64,000 nt of DNA from Acetobacterium sp. (lineage in GTDB: Bacteria; Bacillota; Clostridia; Eubacteriales; Eubacteriaceae): positions 1 to 64,000 of the forward strand of contig NZ_JAUSPS010000063.1 in NCBI RefSeq assembly GCF_030652775.1, in the 5' to 3' direction. Both the position numbers and the translations under genes were made by a program. Numbering within the stretch: position 1 is the first letter of the stretch; each line of letters begins with the position of its first letter. Shown in pieces: positions 15,293 to 23,999 of this stretch. Under the pieces are notes generated by a model that did not search any database, was not told where the DNA came from, and worked only from the letters and a program-made list of their open reading frames with translations.

Positions 15293-16090
15293 CTAGATCG
15301 ACGGCAGATCTTTTCTGGCAAAAAGCTTGAAGGTCAGAAAAATAAACACGCCAACTAAAACAAACCATAATAGTAGGTTCAGAGAATCGTAATTCATATT
15401 TTTGGATATTTCCGAGAGATTGAAATAATCAAAGGGTGAAATCAGTCCCAGTTTTTCATCTTTTAAAGTTTCATTGAGAAGATGGATAATATAGAAAATA
15501 AAGACCACCCCCATACTGATGGGCAAAACGGTTCGGATTCGTCTTAAAAAAACCGACACAAACAAACCCAGACTGGCAAAAAAAATCTGGATAAAGAGCA
15601 AACTCAGAGTATCCAGGGCAAACAGCTCGACATCGTAGGAATCGCTGCTGAGTAGGGTAACCATGATCAGAGATGCCGTAAAAACAACCGCATTGGTGAT
15701 CAGAATCTGGATCAGCACAGCCAGGATTTTCATGGACACCACCCGGTTGCGGCTGACTGGTTTGACAAACAGAAAATCGCCGGTTTTTTCCCGGACTTCC
15801 GCAGAAATAACCGAAACGCCCATATTCATAGCCTGAATGGCCCCGGCCAGCAAAACGTACATCAGGGCAAATTGGTAAAAGCTCAAAATGCTGGAAAGCT
15901 CCAGATCAGCTACGCCCAAAGCCTGCTGGAATTCAATGGGGAAACTTTCAAAGACTTTTTGGAAGTCCTCCAGTTGGCTGGCGATGGATGGGTAAAGCAG
16001 CATAAAAAGGCTTAATACCCCAATCAGCGAGATACACCAGACGACTAGGGTTTTTCGGCCCATCCGCAGTTCCTGTTTTAGGATGTTCAT
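15293..16090 (-). CDS. ABC-2 type transporter permease
   Basis: This second 265-residue permease has the same layout as its neighbour at 14475. Its N terminus is LKQELRMGRKTLVVWCISLIGVLSLFMLLYPS, and the loop AEVREKTGDFLFVKPVSRNRVVSMKIL matches the sister's STKPVRR loop in position. Its start overlaps the ATPase stop by 4 bp (ATGA), so the genes are translationally coupled. Confidence 0.85.
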   Translation of the reverse strand: MNILKQELRMGRKTLVVWCISLIGVLSLFMLLYPSIASQLEDFQKVFESFPIEFQQALGVADLELSSILSFYQFALMYVLLAGAIQAMNMGVSVISAEVREKTGDFLFVKPVSRNRVVSMKILAVLIQILITNAVVFTASLIMVTLLSSDSYDVELFALDTLSLLFIQIFFASLGLFVSVFLRRIRTVLPISMGVVFIFYIIHLLNETLKDEKLGLISPFDYFNLSEISKNMNYDSLNLLLWFVLVGVFIFLTFKLFARKDLPSI

Positions 16091-16977
16091 GGCTGATCCT
16101 CCTTCTGATAATAATGCATAAAAATCTCCTCAAGACTGGGTTCCTCAACCAGCATATTCATCAGATTCTGGCCTTGCAGCCGCTCAACCATCCGATTGAT
16201 ATCGCCTTTGAACAAAAAGTGTAAGGTGCTTTCATCAACCGTTAAATTGGTAACCCCTTCCAGGTTAAAGTGATGGACATCAATAACGCCCCGATAATCG
16301 AGGGTGAATTTTTTATAATTGTGTTTTTGCATATCCCGGATATTTTCAACCCGGACAATCGTGCCGTCTTTAATGATGGCAACCCGGCCGCACAGCTTTT
16401 GAACCTCAGAAAGAATATGAGAGGAAAACAAAACCGTGGCGCCGTTCTGGTTTTCTGTCCGGATCAGTTCAAAAAACTTTTGTTGCATCAGTGGATCCAG
16501 CCCCCCGGTGGGTTCGTCCAGAATAATCAGCTTAGGTTCATGAAGCAGCCCCTGAATAATGCCAACTTTCTTTTTATTCCCATAAGACAGGTCATCGATG
16601 CGTTTATTTAAATCAAGATCCATGACCTCGGCCAGACTTTGAATCCGGCTGGTGTCGACATTGTCATAGAAGCTGGCTGAATAGTTGAGTACCTCGCGAA
16701 CCTTCATGTGCTCATAATAAAACACTTCCGAAGGCAGGTAGCCGATGTCCCGGCGGATTTCGCTGCCGTATTTTATACAGTCTTTTCCGAAAATTGTGGC
16801 CGAACCGCTGGTAGGATGGATAAGCGACAGCAGGGCTCGAATGGTGGTGGATTTACCAGCCCCGTTGGGGCCGATGAAACCAAAGATCTCGCCTTCTTCT
16901 ACAGAAAAGGATACGTTTTCAATGCCTCGATGTTTTCCATAATATTTTGTCAGCTGATTGATTTCAATTACATTCAT
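16087..16977 (-). CDS. ABC transporter ATP-binding protein
   Basis: This 296-residue ATPase has Walker A GPNGAGKST (about 36-44), signature LSYGNKKKVGI in place of the strict LSGGQ, and Walker B LIILDEPTGGLDP. A C-terminal extension follows, as in exporter ATPases of the CcmA/NatA class. It energises the two ABC-2 permeases downstream. AAGGGG lies 6 nt before the ATG. It is first in the operon; no regulator is adjacent. Confidence 0.9.
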   Translation of the reverse strand: MNVIEINQLTKYYGKHRGIENVSFSVEEGEIFGFIGPNGAGKSTTIRALLSLIHPTSGSATIFGKDCIKYGSEIRRDIGYLPSEVFYYEHMKVREVLNYSASFYDNVDTSRIQSLAEVMDLDLNKRIDDLSYGNKKKVGIIQGLLHEPKLIILDEPTGGLDPLMQQKFFELIRTENQNGATVLFSSHILSEVQKLCGRVAIIKDGTIVRVENIRDMQKHNYKKFTLDYRGVIDVHHFNLEGVTNLTVDESTLHFLFKGDINRMVERLQGQNLMNMLVEEPSLEEIFMHYYQKEDQP

Positions 16978-17165
16978 TCAGATCCCCTTCTTTCAAATTT
17001 AATCAGATAATTCGGTGTGATGCAATTATTTTACCCGAATATAACATAAATAAACAGTGAGCTGGAAACGGGGCTGTCCAGAGAAAAAATAATTAATGTT
17101 TTGTTAGTGAACCGGTTCAAAGGGAATATAAATAAGAAAATGAAAAACAAAGGGAGGCTATTAAA

Positions 17166-17840
17166 ATGCAAAAAGAAGAAATGCGAGAACTGATTCTTGA
17201 TACTTTTAACAATCGCTATACTTGCAAGGGCTATGATGCCGATAAAAAGGTCAGTGACGAAGATTTTGTCGTGATCATGGAGACGGCGCGGCTGTCCCCC
17301 AGCTCCATGGGTCTGGAACCCTGGAAATTTATTTTACTGAATAACCGGGAGCTCCGGGAAAAAATAAAACCCTTCGCCTGGGGAGCGGAAGTCAGTCTGG
17401 ATGGTGCCAGTCATTTTGTGCTGATCCTGGCCAGAAAACCCGTTGATCTGAAGCCGGATTCCGACTATGTGGAATATATCATGAACGATATCCAACATTT
17501 TACTGATGAGTTGAGACAGGTACGAAAAAATAAACTAAAGAGCTTTCAGGAAGATGACCTGAAAATCGCTGGAAATGACCGCGCCTTCTTTGATTGGGCC
17601 TGTAAACAAACCTATATCCCCCTAGCCAATATGCTGACGGCCGCCGCCATGCTGGGCGTCGATTCTACCCCGATGGAAGGATTTAATACCGAAAAGGTGG
17701 AAGCGGTTCTGATTCATGAGGGTATTCTTGACCCCGCCCATTTTGGATTATCCTGTATGATCGCTTTTGGTTACAAAAACAGAGACCATCGCCCCAAAAC
17801 AAGAAGAAAGATAGCAGAAATTATGGAAACTATTGAGTAA
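17166..17840 (+). CDS. Nitroreductase family FMN oxidoreductase
   Basis: This 224-residue protein has the NfsB-like pattern: FNNRYTCKGYDADKKVSDED at the N terminus, ETARLSPSSMGLEPWKFILL for FMN binding, DWACKQTYIPLANMLTAAAMLGVDSTPMEGF, and GLSCMIAFGYKNRDHRPKTRR near the end. It would reduce nitro compounds, quinones or similar acceptors with NAD(P)H. GGGAGG lies 9-10 nt before the ATG. A perfect 12-bp palindrome TGAACCGGTTCA (17108-17119) sits 46 bp before the start and may be an operator. Confidence 0.9.
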   Translation: MQKEEMRELILDTFNNRYTCKGYDADKKVSDEDFVVIMETARLSPSSMGLEPWKFILLNNRELREKIKPFAWGAEVSLDGASHFVLILARKPVDLKPDSDYVEYIMNDIQHFTDELRQVRKNKLKSFQEDDLKIAGNDRAFFDWACKQTYIPLANMLTAAAMLGVDSTPMEGFNTEKVEAVLIHEGILDPAHFGLSCMIAFGYKNRDHRPKTRRKIAEIMETIE

Positions 17841-18053
17841 ATGGCCCGATCGGTATTTCACTTCAACTGATATTGCGAAAGTGATAAATAAAAAAATGTG
17901 GTTTTGAGATAATAAAATAGAAATTTATTTAATTCTGTTATATAATAATGAAATTAAGATAAAAAGTAAACCTTTACAAATGTCAAGATAATATTTTAAC
18001 GCTTTATTATGGATTACAGCGTGAGTATCGAGGTTGGATGAGGAGAGAAAAGA

Positions 18054-20453
18054 ATGGAAACAGTAGCGGCGAGTAGTCTATTGATCGTTGGACTTGTTAT
18101 TGCAGTCGGGATTCTCTTGACGTTATTAGTTCAAAGTAATAAAAAATTGCAGAAAAATAATGAGGAGACAAAAAGCATTAAGGATATCTGCAATACCTTC
18201 ATTGATAGCTATGAGACGGTCGTTTATTTAAAAGATGAACAGTTGAACTACCGGTTTATCAATAAGGCGGCGGAGCCCTATTATCATAAGTCGGTTACGG
18301 AAATCATTGCTCAGGACGATCAGCGGCTGGATACCGAAGCTTTTGGCCCAGCAATTATTGAGACCGATCAGCAGGTTATCGAGAGCGGTAAAACAACTGA
18401 ATATGAAGAAAAACATAAAAACCGTATTTACAAAATAAAGAAATTTCCGGTGAAAATAAGAGAGAACCGGATCGGGGTTGGGGCTTTTATCAGGGAAATT
18501 ACGGATGAAGAAAAACTGATTAAAAAACAGGAACGGGTGCTCTTTCGAAATAAAATATTGGTTAATGTTTTAAGCAAGAATTTCAGAAATGATAAAAAGC
18601 AGTTGGATTATGTTTTGCACGAGGCTCTGAAACTGACCGATAGCAGCATTGGTTATATCTGTTTTTATGATGAAAAAAAACAGCAATTCACCCTTAATGC
18701 CTGGTCAAAGGGATTGATCAAAGGGGCGGAAATTGTCGAACCAAAGTTGACCTACCCATTAGAAGAAGCAGGGTCATGGGGTGAAGCCGTGCGCTTTAGG
18801 AAACCAGTTATTCTTAACAATGACGGCACCAAACCATCATCAGAGCAGGAACTGCCGGGTGGGCAGAAAGTTTCGGGCAACTTCATCGCAATTCCCATTT
18901 TTATAGATGAAAGAATCAAAGCAGTGGTTGGCTTTGCCGGTAAAGAAGATCACTATAGCGACAATGACGTGTATGAAATTACGGTATTAATGAATGGCGT
19001 CCTGACCAATGTGGAAAGACGGATCATTCAGAAAAAACTGTTTGAAGAACGCAGTAAATATTTCCAGACCCTGATCTCGATTGGGGATGGCGTAATGGTG
19101 GTCGATCCCGCTGGAAAAATTGAAATGCTCAATAAGGTGGCTCAGAACCTGACTGGTTGGACCAATGAAGAAGCAAAAGGAAAGCATTATACCAAGGTTT
19201 TTGTATTGTCCCATGAAGACCAGCGCCAGGAAATTCAGGATCCCATCGAGATGGCAATGGCGACAGACCAGACCCAGGAACTTAAAAATCATGCGGTCTT
19301 AACAGCAAAGGATGGATCGCTCTTTCATCTGGAAGACAGTGCGGCGCCGATCAAAAACGAAAAGGGCGAAACCATCGGCATTGTCCTTGTATTCAGAGAT
19401 GTTTCAGAGAAAAAACAACAGCGAGAAAAGATTGAGTATCTGAGCTTTCACGATGCTCTGACTGGACTGTATAACCGCCGTTTTCTGGAAGCGGAATTAT
19501 TGCGACTGGATACCGAAAGAAATCTGCCGATTTCAATTATTATGGGTGATGTGAATGGCTTGAAATTGACTAACGATATTTTTGGCCACGCTCATGGCGA
19601 TATTTTTCTGAAAAAAATAGCCGATGTGATGCGCAAAATCTGCCGGGCTGATGACATCATTGCCCGCTGGGGCGGTGATGAATTTGTCATTCTGCTGCCG
19701 AAAACCACCATTGAACAGGCGAAACAAATTAAAAAGCGAATCAAAACTGAGTTTGCCAGAGATGGGGTTAAGGTCATCAAAGGAAATATTTCTCTGGGTT
19801 GTGATGTCAAAACAGCGATGGAGCAGAGTATTGTGGAATGTCTGGAGTCCGCCGAAGAAAAAATGTATGCCGTCAAGATTCTGGAACGGGATGATTTTAA
19901 GAGTACCACCCTGGATTCCATTATCACGACCCTTCAAAGTGATAGCCCTCAGGAAGAGGAACATGCACTACGGGTCAGTCAATGGTGTCATGATTTAGGA
20001 GTGACCATGGAACTCCCCCATGTGAAAATAAAACGGCTGAAATTGGCCGGCTATTTTCATGATATCGGCAAGATTGTCTTGCACAAAGACTTGCTGGTTG
20101 AGAACAGTGACCACAGCGAAGAAGAATTAACTGAAATCAAGAAGCATCCAATTATGGGGTATCGGATTCTCAATGCCTTTGACGATACCATGTCGCTAGC
20201 CGATGCGGTGCTCCATCATCACGAAAGATGGGATGGCAGCGGCTATCCCAAAGGTCTAAAAGGTGAAGAAATCCCCTTTTTGGCAAGGGTGGTTGCCGTT
20301 GTCAGTTGCTATGATCGGTTGACCTCGGCTGAAGAAGGAGAGAAGTTGGGATCAAATCAAAATCCTCTGATCCATCTGGAAAAAATGGAGGGGCAATTTG
20401 ATCCGGAAATAAAACGGGAATTTATCAATATGATCAAGAATCTTCCCAGTTAG
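18054..20453 (+). CDS. PAS-GAF-PAS-GGDEF-HD-GYP signalling protein
   Basis: This 799-residue protein likely makes and breaks down cyclic di-GMP. It has one N-terminal membrane helix (about 5-26), a PAS-like domain (40-150), a GAF domain (175-320), a PAS domain (330-455), a GGDEF domain (460-612) and an HD-GYP domain (625-799). The GGDEF motif is intact at 540-544, and an RADD inhibition site lies at 531-534, five residues before it, so product feedback is likely. The HD-GYP part keeps FHDIGKI (His669-Asp670), HHERWDGSGYPKG (721 onward) and the trailing Asp. Both activities look intact. It is monocistronic with its own terminator. Confidence 0.9.
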   Translation: METVAASSLLIVGLVIAVGILLTLLVQSNKKLQKNNEETKSIKDICNTFIDSYETVVYLKDEQLNYRFINKAAEPYYHKSVTEIIAQDDQRLDTEAFGPAIIETDQQVIESGKTTEYEEKHKNRIYKIKKFPVKIRENRIGVGAFIREITDEEKLIKKQERVLFRNKILVNVLSKNFRNDKKQLDYVLHEALKLTDSSIGYICFYDEKKQQFTLNAWSKGLIKGAEIVEPKLTYPLEEAGSWGEAVRFRKPVILNNDGTKPSSEQELPGGQKVSGNFIAIPIFIDERIKAVVGFAGKEDHYSDNDVYEITVLMNGVLTNVERRIIQKKLFEERSKYFQTLISIGDGVMVVDPAGKIEMLNKVAQNLTGWTNEEAKGKHYTKVFVLSHEDQRQEIQDPIEMAMATDQTQELKNHAVLTAKDGSLFHLEDSAAPIKNEKGETIGIVLVFRDVSEKKQQREKIEYLSFHDALTGLYNRRFLEAELLRLDTERNLPISIIMGDVNGLKLTNDIFGHAHGDIFLKKIADVMRKICRADDIIARWGGDEFVILLPKTTIEQAKQIKKRIKTEFARDGVKVIKGNISLGCDVKTAMEQSIVECLESAEEKMYAVKILERDDFKSTTLDSIITTLQSDSPQEEEHALRVSQWCHDLGVTMELPHVKIKRLKLAGYFHDIGKIVLHKDLLVENSDHSEEELTEIKKHPIMGYRILNAFDDTMSLADAVLHHHERWDGSGYPKGLKGEEIPFLARVVAVVSCYDRLTSAEEGEKLGSNQNPLIHLEKMEGQFDPEIKREFINMIKNLPS

Positions 20454-20472
20454 AACAGCTTAGCAGAACAAT

Positions 20473-20511
20473 AAAAAGTCATCAGAGCACAAAAGCCCTG
20501 ATGGCTTTTTT
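20473..20511. terminator. Terminator between convergent genes
   Basis: A hairpin of AAAAAGTCATCAG and CTGATGGCTTTTT (one G-U pair, 12-nt loop) runs into a T tract on the plus strand and has A residues on its left. It can end both the GGDEF gene and the histidine kinase gene on the other strand (stop at 20538). Confidence 0.8.
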
Positions 20512-20537
20512 AATACCGTTTTTTACAGGACTGGAGT

Positions 20538-21752
20538 TTAGAGAATCACAATAAACCGGGCCCAACCACCGATTTCGCTGTTGATCTTTATTTTCCCATG
20601 GTGTTCGTCAACAATGGATTTGGCAATTGCCAGTCCCAGCCCATAGCCGCCAGTGGCTTTAGAACGGGATTCATCGTAGCGGTAGAAGCGCTGGAAAATC
20701 TTATCCTGCTGATCTTCGGGAATCCCGGCGCCGGTGTTAAACACCTCAAGATGAATCTTATCACCAATGCGCCTAAGGGTGATTTCAACCAGCCCGTCAT
20801 CGTCGGCATGTTTAAGGGCATTGTCAATCAGGATGGCGATGACTTGTTTAATCTTATCAGCATCGCCCAGGTAGGAAATGCCGGACGCAATTTTAAGGGC
20901 GTAGTTTTTGTGCTCCTCAAAGGCAGTACTTTCAAAGGTTAAGGCAATGCTTTCGACAGCATTGCTTAAATCGAAGGTCGAAAAAACGCCGCTGTTTTTA
21001 CCCGAATCCAACCTGGCCAGGGTGAGGAGATTATTAACCAGGGTGTTCATCCGGGTTGACTCGGATTGGATATAAGAAAGATATTTATTTGCCCCAATGT
21101 CTCCCGCCAGCACCTCGGCATTGACGCTGATGACTGAGAGGGGTGTTTTTAGCTCATGGCTGGCATCGGAAATAAAACGCTTCTGCTTTTCAAACGCTTC
21201 TTCTACTGGTTTAACCATCAGGTTGGCCAGAAAAAGTGATACAAAGAAAAGGATAAACAGGGTAATGCTGCCAATGATCAGTGAAGTGGTCAGCAGCCGG
21301 TCAGCCATCGCATTGGAAATCCGCTGATCGACAAAGACCAGCAGTTCGCCATAGGGCTTTTCGACAATCAGGTATCGATAACCGTTTAACGTACCGGAAC
21401 CTTGCTCTTGTTCTTGAATCTGATTCACCAGATCAACAATTTCTTCCGATACCAAGCTAGCATCACTATTGCCGTTGACAGAAAAGAGGTTGATAGCCGG
21501 ATTGATCTTAACCGAAAAGGTTTTTTCCCGGTCAAATATATCAGGGGGAAGATGATTAGCAGACCCAGGCATCAGCGGGGACTCATGAGGAGTCGTGCCA
21601 TCATTTTCGGCCAGAGTCGATAAAAGTGCTATGCTCTGACGTTCACTGGATTGGTAGTTGAAATAGTTGATGGAACTAATAATTAAAACAAAAACTAGTG
21701 ACAAAATAATCATAATGGTTGATACAAAGCGAATTTTCAGTTTTTTGATCAT
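20538..21752 (-). CDS. Sensor histidine kinase
   Basis: This 404-residue kinase has two membrane helices (about 9-30 and 153-178) flanking an extracellular sensor of about 120 residues. The dimerisation and phosphorylation segment SDASHELKTPLSV follows (His199), then N box IDNALKHA and G boxes NTGAGIPEDQ and GGYGLGLAI. It phosphorylates the regulator encoded just upstream in the same operon. The pair is divergent from a VTC-DUF4956-CotH operon, which it probably controls in response to an envelope signal (inference from position). Confidence 0.9.
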   Translation of the reverse strand: MIKKLKIRFVSTIMIILSLVFVLIISSINYFNYQSSERQSIALLSTLAENDGTTPHESPLMPGSANHLPPDIFDREKTFSVKINPAINLFSVNGNSDASLVSEEIVDLVNQIQEQEQGSGTLNGYRYLIVEKPYGELLVFVDQRISNAMADRLLTTSLIIGSITLFILFFVSLFLANLMVKPVEEAFEKQKRFISDASHELKTPLSVISVNAEVLAGDIGANKYLSYIQSESTRMNTLVNNLLTLARLDSGKNSGVFSTFDLSNAVESIALTFESTAFEEHKNYALKIASGISYLGDADKIKQVIAILIDNALKHADDDGLVEITLRRIGDKIHLEVFNTGAGIPEDQQDKIFQRFYRYDESRSKATGGYGLGLAIAKSIVDEHHGKIKINSEIGGWARFIVIL

Positions 21753-21764
21753 ATAGGTTTACCC

Positions 21765-22439
21765 TCACTCCGTCATTTCTAGAAAATAACCGATACCCCG
21801 GTTGACCTTGATCTGAACATGAGAGCCAACAAAATTAATTTTTTTCCGCAGAAAAGAAATATAAACTTCAACATTATTATACTCAGCTTCGCTGTCAAAT
21901 CCCCAGACCTTTTCGATGAGCTGTTCCTTGGAGATGATCTGACGGGAATTGACAATCAAGGTTTCCAGTAATAAGAACTCCTTTAAACCCAATTTAACCG
22001 AAGCGGTGCCGCAAATAATCTCCCGGGTTTTCTGCCGCAAGATCAAATCACCCCAGCTGGGATCATTCGTGATTACTTCACCTTTGCGTCGGGTTACCGC
22101 CCGGATGCGGGCCAGCAACTCCCCGGTTTGAAAGGGTTTGGTGAGATAATCATCGGCCCCGTAATCCAACCCCACAATTTTATCTTCCAGTTCGGTTTTG
22201 GCCGTCAGCATTAAAACTGGGGTTTCAATTTTAGTCTTTCGTAGTTCCTGTAAAACCGTCAAACCGTCTTTCCGGGGTAGCATAATATCCAGAATAATCA
22301 AATCGTAGATACCAGTCAGGGCATAATCCAGACCGCTTTCACCGTCCATACAAATATCGACGCAATAATTTTCTTTTGTAAAGATAGCTTTTAAGGCTTC
22401 CACCAGCCCCCATTCATCTTCCACCAACAATAGTCTCAT
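21765..22439 (-). CDS. OmpR/PhoB-family response regulator
   Basis: This 224-residue protein has a receiver domain with the acidic pair Glu7-Asp8, phospho-acceptor Asp51 in LIILDIMLP and the Lys of YLTKPF. A winged-helix DNA-binding domain follows (LILRQKTREI to NRGIGYFLE). It is the first gene of the operon with the kinase 12 bp behind it. The divergent intergenic region holds several TTGAA/TTCAA repeats that may be its binding sites. Confidence 0.92.
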   Translation of the reverse strand: MRLLLVEDEWGLVEALKAIFTKENYCVDICMDGESGLDYALTGIYDLIILDIMLPRKDGLTVLQELRKTKIETPVLMLTAKTELEDKIVGLDYGADDYLTKPFQTGELLARIRAVTRRKGEVITNDPSWGDLILRQKTREIICGTASVKLGLKEFLLLETLIVNSRQIISKEQLIEKVWGFDSEAEYNNVEVYISFLRKKINFVGSHVQIKVNRGIGYFLEMTE

Positions 22440-22474
22440 TCTGAAAACACATCCTTTAATCGTCTTGATTAAAT

Positions 22475-22580
22475 CATTATAGCATTTTTACTTGAATCAA
22501 ACTTGAACTCTGGCTTAAAAGATTCTTGATTCAATCTTTATTCAAGCTACCAAAACTATGATATCTCTATGTTAAGAACA
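22475..22580. promoter_or_regulatory. Divergent control region with repeated TTGAA/TTCAA elements
   Basis: The minus-strand promoter has a perfect -10 (TATAAT, complement of 22476-22481) but no good -35, typical of activated promoters. The same stretch holds TTGAATCAA (22492-22500), TTGAACTC (22503-22510), TTGATTCAA (22526-22534) and TTCAAG (22541-22546). The first and third are reverse complements of each other. These could be binding sites of the adjacent response regulator for both directions. Confidence 0.45.
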
Positions 22581-22607
22581 TGTTAAATCTAAACAAGGAG
22601 GTGCGAC

Positions 22608-23282
22608 ATGCAATTTAGGCATGAACACAAGCATTACATCAACTATATGGACTATCTGATATTGCGTAGCAAATTAAAAGCAGTGATGCAGCCGGATGTA
22701 AATACCAATGAAGATGGCGAATATCATATTCGCAGCCTGTATTTTGATAACTACAGGGATGTTGCCCTGCAGGAAAAGATCAGTGGGATCAACGGTCGGG
22801 AAAAATTCAGGATTCGCTGTTATAACAAGGATTTTCAGTTTATTAATCTCGAAAAAAAAAGCAAAATAAATGGGCTTTGTTCAAAGATTAAAGCTCCCAT
22901 TACCAAAGACCAGGCAGAGGCGATTTTATCGTGTAAAACTGAATGGATGGCGCAAAGTGATGAACCTTTAGTGGTGGAGTTATACTCCAAGATGAAGTCT
23001 GGACAGCTCAGGCCCAAGACCATCGTTGATTATACACGGGAGGCCTTTGTATACGGGCCGGGCAATGTCCGGGTAACCATTGACCGGGATATTCGAACCG
23101 GTCTTTTCAGCACGGATCTGTTTAATTCCAATTTACCCACTGTCACAGCAGGATATCAGCAGATTTTGCTGGAGGTGAAATATGATAGTTTTATCCCGGA
23201 GGTCATTTCAAATATCATTCAACTGGATGGCAGACGTCAAACGGCCTTTTCAAAATATGCGGCCAGTCGAATTTACAGCTGA
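22608..23282 (+). CDS. VTC-domain polyphosphate polymerase-like protein
   Basis: This 224-residue protein has the VTC tunnel-domain pattern: FRHEHKHYI at the N terminus, YHIRSLYFDNY, REKFRIRCYN, INLEKKSKINGLCSK, VVDYTREAF, VRVTIDRDIR and LLEVKYD. Basic and acidic residues in these strands line the active tunnel in the family. Eukaryotic VTC4 makes polyphosphate from ATP; bacterial stand-alone VTC proteins are less clear. The next genes encode DUF4956 and CotH proteins, a recurrent trio. AAGGAGG lies 6 nt before the ATG. Confidence 0.88.
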   Translation: MQFRHEHKHYINYMDYLILRSKLKAVMQPDVNTNEDGEYHIRSLYFDNYRDVALQEKISGINGREKFRIRCYNKDFQFINLEKKSKINGLCSKIKAPITKDQAEAILSCKTEWMAQSDEPLVVELYSKMKSGQLRPKTIVDYTREAFVYGPGNVRVTIDRDIRTGLFSTDLFNSNLPTVTAGYQQILLEVKYDSFIPEVISNIIQLDGRRQTAFSKYAASRIYS

Positions 23283-23313
23283 CAAATTATTAAAATCAAC
23301 GAGGAGAAACTAA

Positions 23314-23985
23314 ATGAGTTTTAACGATATTTTTAATTCGAATTTTTTAGAAAACGTAACATCAGTGTCGATGATCGATGTTACCATAGCCTTGATTCTG
23401 GCCTTTGGTATTGGTGTGTTTGTTTACCTTGTTCATAAAAAGACCTATAAAGGAGTCATGTATTCATCCGGATTCGGGGTCACATTGATTGCTTTATGTA
23501 TGATTACGACCTTTGTGATGCTGGCCATCACCAGCAATGTGGTATTGTCCTTGGGGATGGTTGGGGCACTTTCGATTGTCCGGTTTCGAACCGCCGTCAA
23601 AGAACCACTGGACATTGCCTTTGTATTTTGGTCGATTGCAGCAGGTATTGTACTGTCAGCAGGAATGATTCCTCTGGCGATTCTGGGCTCGGTACTGATC
23701 GGTATTATTTTGTTGGTATTTATCAACCGCAAGCCAAATGAAATGCCTTATATTGTCGTCGTCAACTGCAATGACCGGGAAGCCGAAGCGGAAGTAAAAA
23801 GATATATCGATACAAATGTAAGCAAAAGCATTATCAAAAATAAAACTGTTTCTAAAGACGGTATCGAACTGAATATTGAGGTGCGTCTCAAGAATGATAA
23901 TACCGACTTTATTAATAATGTGGTTGAGTTGGAAAATGTGAACCACGCCGTCCTAGTCAGTTATAATGGCGAATTTATGAATTAA
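23314..23985 (+). CDS. DUF4956 membrane protein
   Basis: This 223-residue protein has about four or five N-terminal membrane helices (about 22-42, 50-70, 75-95, 100-120 and 122-137), with the strongly conserved-looking SLGMVGALSIVRFRTAVKEPLDIAFVFWSIAAG. A cytoplasmic alpha/beta C-terminal domain of about 80 residues follows. The DUF4956 family has no proven function. It probably partners the VTC protein in the membrane, with CotH as the third component. AGGAGAAAC precedes the ATG. Confidence 0.88.
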   Translation: MSFNDIFNSNFLENVTSVSMIDVTIALILAFGIGVFVYLVHKKTYKGVMYSSGFGVTLIALCMITTFVMLAITSNVVLSLGMVGALSIVRFRTAVKEPLDIAFVFWSIAAGIVLSAGMIPLAILGSVLIGIILLVFINRKPNEMPYIVVVNCNDREAEAEVKRYIDTNVSKSIIKNKTVSKDGIELNIEVRLKNDNTDFINNVVELENVNHAVLVSYNGEFMN

Positions 23986-23999
23986 GAGAGGTGACCGCA

